A DNA stretch of 64,000 nt from contig NZ_NOIG01000004.1 of the NCBI RefSeq assembly GCF_002245625.1, positions 682,001-746,000 of the forward strand. Direction: 5' to 3'. This stretch comes from Acidovorax kalamii (lineage in GTDB: Bacteria > Pseudomonadota > Gammaproteobacteria > Burkholderiales > Burkholderiaceae_C). This document shows, piece by piece, positions 43,928 through 53,032 of this stretch. Every line of letters starts with the position of its first letter. Position 1 is the first letter of the stretch. The notes beneath the pieces are model-generated. The model was not told where the DNA came from. It did not search any database and was given only the letters and a program-made list of their open reading frames with translations. A program made the translations under genes and the position numbers.

Positions 43928-44929
43928 ATGAATAGAAACCCATCGCGAATTCAACGCCGGGATGTGCTGCTGGGCGCTGCCGCTGCGGGCTTGGGCCTGG
44001 CCAGCGGCAGCAGCTGGGCGCAGGCCTCGGCCTGGCCCGCCAAGCCGGTGAACCTGGTGGTGCCGTTTCCGGCCGGGGGCGGTACCGATGCCTTTGCGCG
44101 CCCGCTGGCGGCGCAGTTTTCCAAGGCCACTGGCAAGACGCTGGTGATCGACAACCGGGGTGGCGCGGGCGGCACGGTGGGGGCCAGCTTTGCCTCCAAG
44201 GCGGCGCCAGACGGCTACACCCTGTTCATGGGGGCGGTGCACCACGCGATTGCGCCGTCGATGTACCCCAAGCTCGACTACGACATCGAGAAGGACTTCG
44301 TGCCGCTGTTCCTGCTGGCCAACGTGCCCCAGGTGGTGGTGGTCAACCCCAAGGCCGTGCCCGTGAACAACTTTCAGCAGTTCATGGACTACGTCAAGCG
44401 CAACCCGGCAAAGCTCAACTATGGCTCGGCCGGTGCGGGCACCTCGCACCATCTGGCGGGCGAGCTTTTCAAGCAGCAGACGGGCACCTTCATCACCCAC
44501 ATCCCCTACCGGGGCGCAGGCCCTGCGCTGCAGGACCTGATCGGCGGCCAGGTGGACATGATGTTTGACGGCCTGGGTTCGTCGGCAGCGCATATCAAGG
44601 CTGGCCGCATCAAGGCGCTGATGGTGTCGGGCGCCAAGCGCAATGCGGCCTTCCCTGACGTGCCCTGCGCTGCCGAAGTGGGCTTGCCCGACTACACCGT
44701 GACCACCTGGTACGGCCTGTGGGCGCCCAAGGGCACACCCGCCGACGTGCAGGCGCGCATCGTGGACGAGGTGCGCAAGCTGGGCAGTGCCGATGAACTC
44801 AAGGCCATCTGGGCCAACAACGGCGCGGAGTATGGCGGCATGACGCAGCAGCAGTTTGCGGGCATGGTGAGCAGCGAGGTCAAGCGCTGGGCGGCGGTGG
44901 TGAAAGCCTCCGGCGCAAAGCTTGACTAA
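43928..44929 (+). CDS. Bug-family tripartite tricarboxylate transporter binding protein
   Basis: A 333-residue periplasmic binding protein. The N-terminus has a twin-Arg-like QRRDVLLGAAAAGLGLASGS signal and then WPAKPVNLVVPFPAGGGTDAFARP, the hallmark of Bug/TctC receptors. Later motifs GSAGAGTSHHLAGE and VDMMFDGLGSSAAHIKAGRIK agree. Position inside the malonate operon makes malonate or a related dicarboxylate the likely ligand. No TctA/TctB membrane subunits are encoded here, so it must share them with another locus, as Bug proteins usually do. Confidence 0.92.
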   Translation: MNRNPSRIQRRDVLLGAAAAGLGLASGSSWAQASAWPAKPVNLVVPFPAGGGTDAFARPLAAQFSKATGKTLVIDNRGGAGGTVGASFASKAAPDGYTLFMGAVHHAIAPSMYPKLDYDIEKDFVPLFLLANVPQVVVVNPKAVPVNNFQQFMDYVKRNPAKLNYGSAGAGTSHHLAGELFKQQTGTFITHIPYRGAGPALQDLIGGQVDMMFDGLGSSAAHIKAGRIKALMVSGAKRNAAFPDVPCAAEVGLPDYTVTTWYGLWAPKGTPADVQARIVDEVRKLGSADELKAIWANNGAEYGGMTQQQFAGMVSSEVKRWAAVVKASGAKLD

Positions 44930-44935
44930 CCCCAT

Positions 44936-44999
44936 GAGGCGCTTCGCGCCATCCCCCCAAGGGGGACGCCACCCGTGGCTTGGCGGAGCCAGTTCCACG
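44936..44999. repeat. Candidate Comamonadaceae intergenic hairpin repeat
   Basis: Three consecutive small hairpins: GGCGC-TTC-GCGCC, TCCCCCCAAGGGGGA and GCCACCCGTGGC, followed by GGCGGAGCC. I associate such a block with dispersed intergenic elements in this family, but only one copy is in the window. Confidence 0.4.
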
Positions 45000-45067
45000 G
45001 TGGCACTGGCGATGGCGCAGCGCGGGTACGAAGGCCGTGGCGGTATGTGAAGGGAATGGAAACAAAG

Positions 45068-45871
45068 ATGTCGGGTGAAGTGTTGATGAATGCCGGTGAG
45101 GGCGGTGTGGTGCATGTCACCCTGCGCCACACCGGGCGGCTGAATGCCATGTCGCGGCCCATGTGGCGGCAGCTGCGTGCGGTGTTTGAAGATGTTCAGC
45201 GCCGGGCCGATGCACGCTGCGTGCTCATCACGGGTGAGGGCGGGGCGTTTTGTGCTGGTGGCGATATATCCGAGTACCCCGATTTTCGTTTCGACCCTGC
45301 CGCCCTGCGCGACTTCCATGAAAACGACGTGTGGGGCGGGCTCCACGCCATGCTGGCCTGCGATGTACCCATCGTGGCCAGCATCCGTGGGGCTTGCATG
45401 GGCGCGGGGGTGGAGATTGCGAGCTGCTGCGACATCCGCATTGCGGGCAGCGCTGCCCGTTTTGGCGCGCCCATTGCCAAGCTCGGCTTTCCCATGGCCC
45501 CGCGCGAGGCGCAGCTGGTGGCGGGCGCCGTGGGCGAGGTGGTGGCGCGCCAGATGCTGCTGGAGGCCGCCACCTTCAGTGCTGCCGACATGCTGGTGCG
45601 TGGTTTTCTGAGCCGGGTGGTGGCCGACGACATGGTGGCCACCGACGCCCTGGGCAGTGCGCAGCGGGTGGCGGCGCTCGCCCCGCAGGCTGCGCGCCTG
45701 AACAAACAGACATTCAGGGCATTAAAAATGCCTTCTGTGCGCGACAGTAAAGAGTTTCCAGCTATCGAAAGGATAGTAAACGGTGCCCCCGACCCCTACG
45801 GCTATGCCAACAGCGCCGAGCACCGCGAGGGCATCACCGCGTTCCTGGACAAGCGCCCGCCGGTGTTTTGA
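45068..45871 (+). CDS. Enoyl-CoA hydratase/isomerase family protein of the malonate operon
   Basis: A 267-residue crotonase-fold protein. The CoA-binding and oxyanion motifs are GEGGAFCAGGDISEY and ASIRGACMGAGVEIASCCD, and the usual second acidic residue region follows around FGAPIAKLGFPMAPREAQ. The ATG at 45068 is preferred on ribosome-site spacing; 45056 is an alternative. Residues encoded by 45721-45780 (KMPSVRDSKEFPAIERIV) coincide with a copy of the dispersed repeat and look like an in-frame insertion near the C-terminus, before the family ending AEHREGITAFLDKRPP. Its reaction in malonate use is unknown. Confidence 0.85.
   Translation: MSGEVLMNAGEGGVVHVTLRHTGRLNAMSRPMWRQLRAVFEDVQRRADARCVLITGEGGAFCAGGDISEYPDFRFDPAALRDFHENDVWGGLHAMLACDVPIVASIRGACMGAGVEIASCCDIRIAGSAARFGAPIAKLGFPMAPREAQLVAGAVGEVVARQMLLEAATFSAADMLVRGFLSRVVADDMVATDALGSAQRVAALAPQAARLNKQTFRALKMPSVRDSKEFPAIERIVNGAPDPYGYANSAEHREGITAFLDKRPPVF
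45721..45780 (+). repeat. Dispersed 3'-end element, copy 7, inside the enoyl-CoA hydratase gene
   Basis: The A-rich start, GCCTTCTGTGCGCGACAG (compare GGCCTCTGTGCGCGTCCA in copy 3) and terminal GCTATCGAAAGGATAG match the family in the same orientation relative to the gene. The open frame is preserved through it. Confidence 0.75.
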
Positions 45872-45933
45872 CCGGACCGCCGCAGGCCCGCCTTTCGCCT
45901 TCTTCCTTGTTTCAAAAAAACCAAGCCCAAGCC

Positions 45934-47508
45934 ATGAGCCATCACAACCTCTTCAGCGCCCTGCGCGCAGCCTTCCCTGCCGACCTGTCGAGCACCGCCG
46001 TGGAGACCACGGCGCCCGATGGAACGCCCCTGTTCTACACCTGGGGCGACCTGGACCGCGCCAGCGCCCGCATGGCCAACTTGCTGGCATCGCTGAAGCT
46101 GCCCGAGGGCAGCCGCGTGGCCGTACAGGTAGAGAAATCGGTCGAGGCCATGGTGCTGTACCTGGCCACGCTGCGCGCGGGTTATGTGTTTTTGCCGCTC
46201 AACACGGCCTACCAGAGCGCCGAGATCGAGTACTTCATCGGCAACGCCGAGCCAGGTGTGGTGGTGTGCACGCCCGGCAACTTTGGCTGGGTGAGCAAGA
46301 TCGCCTTCAACCAGGGCACGGGCCATGTGTTCACGCTCGGCGATGACCGCACGGGCAGCCTGCTGGAGCGCGCGGCGCACCACAGTGACGTGCACCAGCC
46401 GGTGCAGAAGTCGGCCGACGACCTGGCCGCCATCCTCTACACCAGCGGCACCACGGGCCGCAGCAAGGGTGCGATGCTCACGCACGGCAACCTGCTGAGC
46501 AATGCCGTGACCTTGAAGGACTACTGGGGCTGGACGGCTACCGGAGGGCCTGATGGCCGTGGTGACGTGCTCATCCACGCGCTGCCCATCTTTCACGTTC
46601 ACGGCCTGTTCGTGGCCATCCACGGCGCGCTCATCAACGGCAGCAAGATGATCTGGTTCGCCAAGTTCGACCCCAAGGCCGTGCTGGCCGCCATGCCACG
46701 CGCCACGGTCTTCATGGGCGTGCCCACGCTGTATGTGCGTCTGCTGGCCGAGGCCGGGCTCACCAAGGATGCGGCCAAGAACATGCGCCTGTTCATCGCG
46801 GGCTCTGCGCCGCTCTTGATCGAGACCTTCACCGAATGGCAGCGGCGCACCGGCCACACCATCCTGGAGCGCTACGGCATGAGCGAGACCATCATGCTCA
46901 CCTCCAACCCCTACGCGGCCGACAAGCGCCACGCGGGGCAGTCCGAGCGGCGCGGTGCCACCGTGGGCTTTCCGCTGCCGGGGGTGGGCCTGCGTGTGGT
47001 GGACGACGCGAACAAGCCGCTGCCCGTGGGCGAGATCGGCAACATCCAGGTGCAGGGCCCCAACGTGTTCAAGGGCTACTGGCGCATGCCCGAGAAGACC
47101 AAGGAAGAGTTCACGGCGGACGGCTGGTTCAAGACCGGCGACGTGGGCAAGGTGGACGAGCGCGACTACGTGAGCATCGTGGGCCGCAGCAAGGACCTGA
47201 TCATCAGCGGCGGCTACAACGTCTACCCCGCCGAGATCGAGGGCTACATCAACGACATGCCCGGCGTGGCCGAGAGTGCCCTGGTGGGCGTGCCCCACCC
47301 CGACTTTGGCGAGGTCGGTGTGGCGGTGGTGATTGCCAAGCCCGGCGCCAGCCTGAACCCCGACGCCATCGTGGCGCAGCTGAAGTCGCAGTTGGCCAAC
47401 TTCAAGATCCCCAAGAAGTGTTTTGTGGTGCCCGAACTGCCGCGCAACACCATGGGCAAGGTGCAGAAGAACCTGCTGCGCGAGCAGCACAAGGGGCTGT
47501 TTGCCTGA
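45934..47508 (+). CDS. matB: Malonyl-CoA synthetase
   Basis: Acyl-adenylate-forming enzyme of 524 residues that activates malonate to malonyl-CoA. Core motifs: YTSGTTGRSKGAMLTH (P-loop), ERYGMSETIMLTSNPY, WFKTGDVGKVDE and SGGYNVYPAEIEG, with a C-terminal catalytic Lys in NTMGKVQKNLL. The ATG at 45934 follows a poor ribosome site but begins the recognisable N-terminus. Together with malonyl-CoA decarboxylase in the same operon it defines the decarboxylation pathway, which argues for malonate over other acyl substrates. Confidence 0.9.
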   Translation: MSHHNLFSALRAAFPADLSSTAVETTAPDGTPLFYTWGDLDRASARMANLLASLKLPEGSRVAVQVEKSVEAMVLYLATLRAGYVFLPLNTAYQSAEIEYFIGNAEPGVVVCTPGNFGWVSKIAFNQGTGHVFTLGDDRTGSLLERAAHHSDVHQPVQKSADDLAAILYTSGTTGRSKGAMLTHGNLLSNAVTLKDYWGWTATGGPDGRGDVLIHALPIFHVHGLFVAIHGALINGSKMIWFAKFDPKAVLAAMPRATVFMGVPTLYVRLLAEAGLTKDAAKNMRLFIAGSAPLLIETFTEWQRRTGHTILERYGMSETIMLTSNPYAADKRHAGQSERRGATVGFPLPGVGLRVVDDANKPLPVGEIGNIQVQGPNVFKGYWRMPEKTKEEFTADGWFKTGDVGKVDERDYVSIVGRSKDLIISGGYNVYPAEIEGYINDMPGVAESALVGVPHPDFGEVGVAVVIAKPGASLNPDAIVAQLKSQLANFKIPKKCFVVPELPRNTMGKVQKNLLREQHKGLFA

Positions 47509-47540
47509 TAGCCAGACGGCCAGACGGCCGGTGGCAGGAC

Positions 47541-47577
47541 AAGAACAAATGGGGCCGCGCAGGCCCCATTTGTTTTG
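47541..47577. terminator. Terminator between matB and usp
   Basis: Arms AACAAATGGGGCC and GGCCCCATTTGTT, loop GCGCA, followed by TTGC. The minus strand also reads into a modest T-poor tail, so it acts mainly for matB. Confidence 0.8.
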
Positions 47578-47643
47578 CTCATTTATTGATAGCTAATACC
47601 GCTTTATGGATGAGCGGTAACGGCTGTTTTTGTTCATATTTTC
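47577..47643 (-). repeat. Dispersed 3'-end element, copy 8 (abuts usp stop codon)
   Basis: In usp sense it starts immediately after the stop: GAAAATATGAACAAAAACAG, then a perfect 7-bp middle stem TACCGCT/AGCGGTA around a CATCCATAA loop, and the terminal AGCTATCAATAAATGAGC. Confidence 0.75.
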
Positions 47644-48087
47644 TTATCGCAGCACCAGCACCGGGATGTGCGAGTGCGTCAGCACATGCTGGGTCTCGCT
47701 GCCCAGCAGCAGCCGCTTGAGGCCCTTGCGGCCATGTGATGCCATCACGATCACGTCGCACTTGTGCTTCTTGGCGGCAGAGATGATGGCCTCGGCCACC
47801 AGGTCGGACTTGGCGATGACGGGCTTGACCGATACGCCCTGGGCTTCGCCTTGGGCCTTCACGCCATCGACCATGGCCTGGGCCGCATCGCCCCACTGCG
47901 TTTCGATGCGCTTCACATCGTTGGCATCGACGGGCATGCCGCCTTCAAAGTAGCTGCGGGGGTAGCGGGGCACCACCTTGAGGGCCACCGCAGAGGCGCC
48001 GGTGAGGGCGGCCAGCGACAGCCCGTGTTCCACGGCTTTGTCCGAGAGGGGGGAGCCGTCCGTTGCGATCAGGATGCGTTTGTACAT
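47644..48087 (-). CDS. Universal stress protein (UspA family)
   Basis: A 147-residue UspA-type protein with the N-terminal ILIATDGSPLSDKAV and the ATP-binding C-terminal VMASHGRKGLKRLLLGSETQHVLTHSHIPVLVL (Gly-2x-Gly-9x-Gly-Ser/Thr pattern). The ATG at 48087 has GAGGAG upstream. It is divergent from ccoI; an FNR box lies about 60 bases upstream of its start, a position consistent with activation under low oxygen. Stress proteins of this family are ANR-regulated in Pseudomonas, which fits. Confidence 0.92.
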   Translation of the reverse strand: MYKRILIATDGSPLSDKAVEHGLSLAALTGASAVALKVVPRYPRSYFEGGMPVDANDVKRIETQWGDAAQAMVDGVKAQGEAQGVSVKPVIAKSDLVAEAIISAAKKHKCDVIVMASHGRKGLKRLLLGSETQHVLTHSHIPVLVLR

Positions 48088-48140
48088 AAAGGTCTCCTCA
48101 AAACGATGGATCAAGCTTAGGATGAATCATGTTCCGGGAC

Positions 48141-48154
48141 TTGATGCAGGTCAA
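48141..48154. promoter_or_regulatory. FNR box between usp and ccoI
   Basis: TTGATGCAGGTCAA matches the FNR consensus TTGAT-N4-ATCAA at nine of ten half-site positions. Its centre is 60 bases from the usp start and 41 from the ccoI start. Confidence 0.78.
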
Positions 48155-48188
48155 TGTACCTGTCATGGCCCAACGATAGGCTTGAACC

Positions 48189-50729
48189 ATGTCAATGTTT
48201 CGACCCGATGCGTCGGTGGCCTCCCCGGCGCATCTGCCTGATGGCGTGGCGGATTCATCGCCCACCGCGCCCACCCAGCTGCTGGACGACCCGCAGGAAT
48301 GGCTGGCGTTTGGCCGCCCCTGCACACCCGCAGGCAGCCCCTTGCCCGCCCAGGCCGTCGAGGCAGTGCTGGCCTGCCCCGAGGCCGCCACCTGGGATTC
48401 GCACGTGGTGCTGGAGGGCATGCATTGCGCCGCCTGTGCCCTCACCATCGAAGACGCCCTGCGCGCCGTGCCCGGCGTGCTGCAGGCCGACGTGAGTGCG
48501 GCCACGCGCCGTGCCCGCGTGGTGTGGCAGCCGGGCAGGGTGCTGCCCTCGCAGTGGATGAAGGCCGTGCAGAACGCGGGCTACCGCGCCATGCCGGCCA
48601 TGGATGCGTTTGCCCGCGCACAGCGCCAGCGTGAAAGCCGCCGTGCCCTGTGGCGCTGGCTGGTGGCGGGCTTTTGCATGATGCAGGTGATGATGTACGC
48701 GTGGCCCGCCTATGTGGCGCAGCCCGGCGACCTCTCGGGCGAGATGGAGCAGCTGCTGCGCTGGGCCTCCTGGGTCATCACGCTGCCCATGGTGGTGTTC
48801 TCGTGTGGCCCCTTCTTTGCCAGCGCACTGCGCGATGTGCGGCTGCGCCGCGTCAGCATGGACCTGCCGGTGGCGCTGGGCATGGCGATCACCTTTGTGG
48901 TCAGCACGGCGGGCACGTTCGACCCGAGTGGCATCTTTGGCAAGGAGGTGTATTACGACTCCCTGACCATGTTCGTGTTTTTCCTGCTCACCGGCCGCTG
49001 GCTGGAGCTGCGCCTGCGCGACCGCACAGCCGGTGCGCTGGAGGCGGTGATGAACCGCCTGCCCGACAGCGTGGAGCGGCGTGATGAGGCCACCGGCATT
49101 TTTGCCCGCGTGGCCACGCGCCGCCTGGTGGTGGGCGACACCATCCGCGTGTTGCCGGGCGAGGCCTTTCCGGCCGACGGGTGCATCACCGCAGGCAATA
49201 CACATGCCGACGAGGCGCTGCTGACCGGCGAATCCACCCCCGTGGCACGCCCGCTGGGCAGCCATGTCACGGCGGGCAGCTACAACTTGCAGTCACCTGT
49301 TGAAGTGCGGGTGGAGGGCACGGGCGGGCAGACCCGGTTTGCGCAGATCGTGGCGCTGATGGAAAGCGCATCGTTGCAAAAGCCCCGGCTGGCCTTGCTG
49401 GCCGACCGCATTGCACGGCCGTTTCTGCTGGCCGTGCTGCTGGCGGCGGGGCTGGCCGCCGCATGGTGGTGGCCGTCGGACCCCGGGCATGCGCTCATGG
49501 TGGCGGTGGCTGTGCTCATCGTGACCTGCCCCTGTGCGCTGTCACTGGCCACGCCGGTGGCCATGCTCACGGCGGCGGGCACCCTGGCGCGCCACGGGGT
49601 GCTGGTGCGCAACCTGCAGGGGCTGGAGGCGCTGGCCCAGGTGGACACCCTGGTGTTTGACAAGACCGGCACATTGACCCGCGACGGCATGGCTCTGCAG
49701 GCCGTGCACACCATGCAGGGCTGGTCGGCCGACGACGTGCTGAGCCTGGCGGCCGCGCTGGCGCGCCACTCCATGCACCCTGCATCGCGTGCGGTGGTGG
49801 CTGCCGCCTCGGCATCGGTGCCAGCGCCGCAGGGGCGCTGGCGTGTCGCCAATCTGCAAGAGGACGCGGGCCTGGGTCTGAGCGCTACGGTGTCGGACAA
49901 CACGGGTGCTGTGCCCGGTTGCAGGGTCTGGCTGGGCTCGGCCCGCCACGCCGGGGTGGCAGCGCAGCAGGGCACTGCAGCGTTGCAGGTGGTGCTGTCG
50001 GCGCAAGGGCTTGAGCAAGGGGCCGGTGGCGATCTGCTGGAGCTGGCCCGGTTCGATCTGGTGGAAGACCTGCGCAGCGAGGCGCCAGCCGTGGTCGCCA
50101 CGCTTCAGCAGGAAGGCGTGGCGGTGCAGTTGCTGTCTGGCGACCGATTGGGGGCCGTGCAGCGTGTGGCCGCACAGGCGGGCATTGCGCAGGTGCAGGG
50201 CGAGTGCTCGCCCCAGGGCAAGCTGGAGGCCCTGCGGGCGCTGCAGGCGGGCGGGCACCAGGTGGCCATGGTGGGCGATGGCCTCAACGACGGCCCGGTG
50301 CTGGCCGGGGCCCATGTGTCGTTTGCGTTTGGCCGTGCCGTGCCGCTGGCGCAGTCGCGGGCAGATTTTGTGGTTCTGGGCGACAGCCTGGCGCTGGTGC
50401 CGCAGACCGTGTTGCTGGCGCGCCGCACGCTGCGTGTGGTGCGCCAGAACCTGTGGTGGGCTGCGGGCTACAACGCGCTGTGCGTGCCGCTGGCCGTGGC
50501 GGGTTGGATGCCCGCCTGGCTGGCCGGGCTGGGCATGGCACTGAGTTCGCTGCTGGTGGTGCTCAACGCCGCGCGGCTGGCGCGCGGCCTGCCTGTGCTG
50601 CCCGCCCTGGCCGGTGTTGATGCGGGTGCAGATGCTGGCATGGATGCCGATGCCCTTGCTGCGGGCAAGGTGCAACAAGCGCCCCTGCCTCTTCCCAACC
50701 TTCCCAAGACAACCCTGGAGCCCGCCTGA
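48189..50729 (+). CDS. ccoI: Copper-translocating P1B-type ATPase for cbb3 oxidase assembly
   Basis: An 846-residue P-type ATPase (FixI/CcoI type) that supplies copper for the CcoN active site. After an unusual 75-residue N-terminal extension comes a metal-binding domain with MHCAACALTIED, then eight TM helices including the CPC motif (IVTCPCALSLATP), the phosphorylation site VFDKTGTLT, the SMHPASRAV motif with the HP dipeptide, and MVGDGLNDGPVLAGA. The last 50 residues are Ala/Pro-rich. It overlaps ccoS by one base. Placing ccoI and ccoS upstream of ccoNOQP differs from the commoner downstream position. Confidence 0.92.
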   Translation: MSMFRPDASVASPAHLPDGVADSSPTAPTQLLDDPQEWLAFGRPCTPAGSPLPAQAVEAVLACPEAATWDSHVVLEGMHCAACALTIEDALRAVPGVLQADVSAATRRARVVWQPGRVLPSQWMKAVQNAGYRAMPAMDAFARAQRQRESRRALWRWLVAGFCMMQVMMYAWPAYVAQPGDLSGEMEQLLRWASWVITLPMVVFSCGPFFASALRDVRLRRVSMDLPVALGMAITFVVSTAGTFDPSGIFGKEVYYDSLTMFVFFLLTGRWLELRLRDRTAGALEAVMNRLPDSVERRDEATGIFARVATRRLVVGDTIRVLPGEAFPADGCITAGNTHADEALLTGESTPVARPLGSHVTAGSYNLQSPVEVRVEGTGGQTRFAQIVALMESASLQKPRLALLADRIARPFLLAVLLAAGLAAAWWWPSDPGHALMVAVAVLIVTCPCALSLATPVAMLTAAGTLARHGVLVRNLQGLEALAQVDTLVFDKTGTLTRDGMALQAVHTMQGWSADDVLSLAAALARHSMHPASRAVVAAASASVPAPQGRWRVANLQEDAGLGLSATVSDNTGAVPGCRVWLGSARHAGVAAQQGTAALQVVLSAQGLEQGAGGDLLELARFDLVEDLRSEAPAVVATLQQEGVAVQLLSGDRLGAVQRVAAQAGIAQVQGECSPQGKLEALRALQAGGHQVAMVGDGLNDGPVLAGAHVSFAFGRAVPLAQSRADFVVLGDSLALVPQTVLLARRTLRVVRQNLWWAAGYNALCVPLAVAGWMPAWLAGLGMALSSLLVVLNAARLARGLPVLPALAGVDAGADAGMDADALAAGKVQQAPLPLPNLPKTTLEPA

Positions 50730-50866
50730 TGGACATCCTTTATCTCCTGATCCCGTTGTCCGTGCTCCTGGTGCTCCTGATCCTGGGCGGGCTGTGGTGG
50801 GCGGTCTACCACGGCCAGTTCGAGAGCGTGGAGCAAGAGGGGGAGCGCATTCTCCGAGACGGTTGA
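50729..50866 (+). CDS. ccoS: cbb3-type oxidase assembly protein CcoS
   Basis: A 45-residue single-helix protein, [20 protein letters not shown] at its start and an acidic short tail ([16 protein letters not shown]). CcoS is needed for cofactor insertion into the cbb3 oxidase. It begins at the ATG overlapping the ccoI stop by one base and its stop codon lies inside the FNR box of ccoN. Confidence 0.9.
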   Translation: MDILYLLIPLSVLLVLLILGGLWWAVYHGQFESVEQEGERILRDG

Positions 50867-50876
50867 CTTGTGTCAA
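50863..50876 (+). promoter_or_regulatory. FNR box of the ccoNOQP operon
   Basis: TTGACTTGTGTCAA: half-sites TTGAC and GTCAA form a perfect palindrome around TTGT. It overlaps the ccoS stop codon and its centre is 61 bases upstream of the ccoN start, leaving room for a start site about 41 bases downstream. Confidence 0.85.
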
Positions 50877-50930
50877 TGCCCCACTGAGCCGACTGCAACA
50901 AACTCTTACTGCAATACAAAGAGGTGCCCG

Positions 50931-52370
50931 ATGGATTCTCAAAAAACTATGACTGCGCACTACAACGATACGGTCGTGCGGCAGTTTTCTATCTTGGCCG
51001 TGGTTGTGGGGGTGGTTGGCATGCTGGTGGGCGTTGTGATCGCTGCCCAGCTGGCCTGGCCAGAACTCAACTTTGGCATTCCCTGGCTCAGCTATGGGCG
51101 CTTGCGCCCCTTGCACACCAATGCGGTGATCTTCGGTTTTGGCGGCAGTGCCCTGTTCGCCACCAGCTACTACGTGGTGCAGCGCACCTGCCAGGTGCGG
51201 CTGTTTGCCGGGCCCCTGGCCGCATTCACTTTCTGGGGCTGGGTGCTGGTCATCGCCGCCGCTGTGGTCAGCTTGCCGATGGGCTACACCTCCGGCAAGG
51301 AATACGCCGAGCTGGAGTGGCCCATCGACATCCTGATCACGCTGGTGTGGGTGTCCTACGCCATTGTGTTCTTTGGAACCGTGGGTACCCGCAAGGTCAA
51401 GCACATCTACGTGGCCAACTGGTTCTTTGGCGCGTTCATCCTGGCGGTGGCGCTGCTGCACCTGGTCAACAGCGCGGCCATTCCCGCAGGGCTCATGAAG
51501 AGCTACTCGGCTTACGCCGGTGTGCAGGACGCCATGGTGCAGTGGTGGTATGGCCACAACGCCGTGGGCTTCTTCCTCACCGCAGGCTTCCTGGGGATGA
51601 TGTATTACTTCATCCCCAAGCAGGCTGGCCGCCCTGTGTACTCGTACCGCCTGTCGATCGTGCACTTCTGGGCGCTGATCTTCACCTACATGTGGGCGGG
51701 CCCCCACCACCTGCACTACACCGCGCTGCCCGACTGGACGCAATCGGTGGGCATGGTGTTCTCGCTCATCCTGCTGGCCCCCAGCTGGGGCGGCATGATC
51801 AACGGCATCATGACCCTGTCGGGCGCATGGCACAAACTGCGTGACGACCCCATCCTGCGCTTCCTGATCGTGTCGCTGTCGTTCTACGGCATGTCCACGT
51901 TCGAAGGCCCGATGATGTCCATCAAGACCGTCAACGCGCTGAGCCACTACACCGACTGGACCGTGGGCCACGTGCACTCTGGCGCGCTGGGCTGGGTGGG
52001 CCTGATCTCCATGGGCTCGCTGTATTACCTGGTGCCGCGCCTGTTTGGCCGCGACAAGATGCACTCCATCAAGGCGATCGAGCTGCACTTCTGGATGGCC
52101 ACCATCGGCATCGTGCTGTACATCGCCGCCATGTGGATTGCCGGCGTGATGCAGGGTCTGATGTGGCGCGCCATCAACCCCGACGGCACGCTGACCTACA
52201 CCTTTGTCGAGAGCGTGAAGGCGACCTATCCGTTCTACGTGATCCGTGTGGCCGGTGGCCTGCTGTACCTGGGGGGCATGCTCATCATGGCCTGGAACGT
52301 GTGGATGACCGCGATCTCTGGCCGTTCGGTCAAGGTGGCCATTCCTGCCGTGAATGCTGCCCACGCCTGA
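50931..52370 (+). CDS. ccoN: cbb3-type cytochrome c oxidase subunit I
   Basis: Catalytic heme-copper subunit of 479 residues with twelve predicted helices. The heme and copper His ligands are in [42 protein letters not shown] and [13 protein letters not shown]. It reduces oxygen with high affinity at low oxygen tension. The ATG at 50931 is preceded by GAGGT. It heads ccoNOQP behind an FNR box. Confidence 0.97.
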   Translation: MDSQKTMTAHYNDTVVRQFSILAVVVGVVGMLVGVVIAAQLAWPELNFGIPWLSYGRLRPLHTNAVIFGFGGSALFATSYYVVQRTCQVRLFAGPLAAFTFWGWVLVIAAAVVSLPMGYTSGKEYAELEWPIDILITLVWVSYAIVFFGTVGTRKVKHIYVANWFFGAFILAVALLHLVNSAAIPAGLMKSYSAYAGVQDAMVQWWYGHNAVGFFLTAGFLGMMYYFIPKQAGRPVYSYRLSIVHFWALIFTYMWAGPHHLHYTALPDWTQSVGMVFSLILLAPSWGGMINGIMTLSGAWHKLRDDPILRFLIVSLSFYGMSTFEGPMMSIKTVNALSHYTDWTVGHVHSGALGWVGLISMGSLYYLVPRLFGRDKMHSIKAIELHFWMATIGIVLYIAAMWIAGVMQGLMWRAINPDGTLTYTFVESVKATYPFYVIRVAGGLLYLGGMLIMAWNVWMTAISGRSVKVAIPAVNAAHA

Positions 52371-52387
52371 GCCGAAGGAGTCAATTC

Positions 52388-53020
52388 ATGTCCAATAACA
52401 ATTCATCTTCTTCCACCGGCTTCTCGCACGAGAAGGTCGAGACCAACAACTTCCTGATGATCGTGCTGATCCTGCTGGTGATCGCCATTGGCGGCCTGGT
52501 GGAGATCGTGCCCCTGTTCTTCCAGAAGTCCACCACCGAGGCTGTGAAGGGCGTCGAGCCCTACACCGCCACGCAACTGGTCGGGCGCGATGTGTACATC
52601 CGCGAGGGCTGCTACAACTGCCACTCGCAGATGATCCGCCCCTTCCGCGCCGAGACGCTGCGTTACGGCCACTACTCGGTGGCAGGCGAGTTTGTGTACG
52701 ACCACCCCTTCCAGTGGGGCAGCAAGCGCACGGGGCCGGACCTGCACCGCGTGGGCGGCAAGTACAGCGACGAATGGCATCGCATCCACCTGAACAACCC
52801 GCGTGACGTGGTGCCCGAGTCCAACATGCCTGCCTACCCCTGGCTGGAGAAGAGCGTGGTGGACCCCGCCAGCGTGGCGCCCCGCATGAAGGCGCTGCGC
52901 ACGGTGGGTGTGCCTTATACCGACGAGCAGATCACTGCCGCCGCAGCCGAGGTGAAGGGCAAGACCGAAATGGACGCCCTCATCGCCTACCTGCAAGTCA
53001 TGGGCCGCGCGCTCAAGTAA
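52388..53020 (+). CDS. ccoO: cbb3-type cytochrome c oxidase subunit II (monoheme)
   Basis: A 210-residue membrane-anchored c-type cytochrome: one N-terminal helix ([22 protein letters not shown]), the heme motif CYNCHSQ near residue 76 and the distal Met likely in [10 protein letters not shown]. It passes electrons from CcoP to CcoN. The ATG at 52388 has an AAGGAG site. The start lies 17 bases after ccoN. Confidence 0.97.
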   Translation: MSNNNSSSSTGFSHEKVETNNFLMIVLILLVIAIGGLVEIVPLFFQKSTTEAVKGVEPYTATQLVGRDVYIREGCYNCHSQMIRPFRAETLRYGHYSVAGEFVYDHPFQWGSKRTGPDLHRVGGKYSDEWHRIHLNNPRDVVPESNMPAYPWLEKSVVDPASVAPRMKALRTVGVPYTDEQITAAAAEVKGKTEMDALIAYLQVMGRALK

Positions 53021-53032
53021 AGGAGATTGGCC

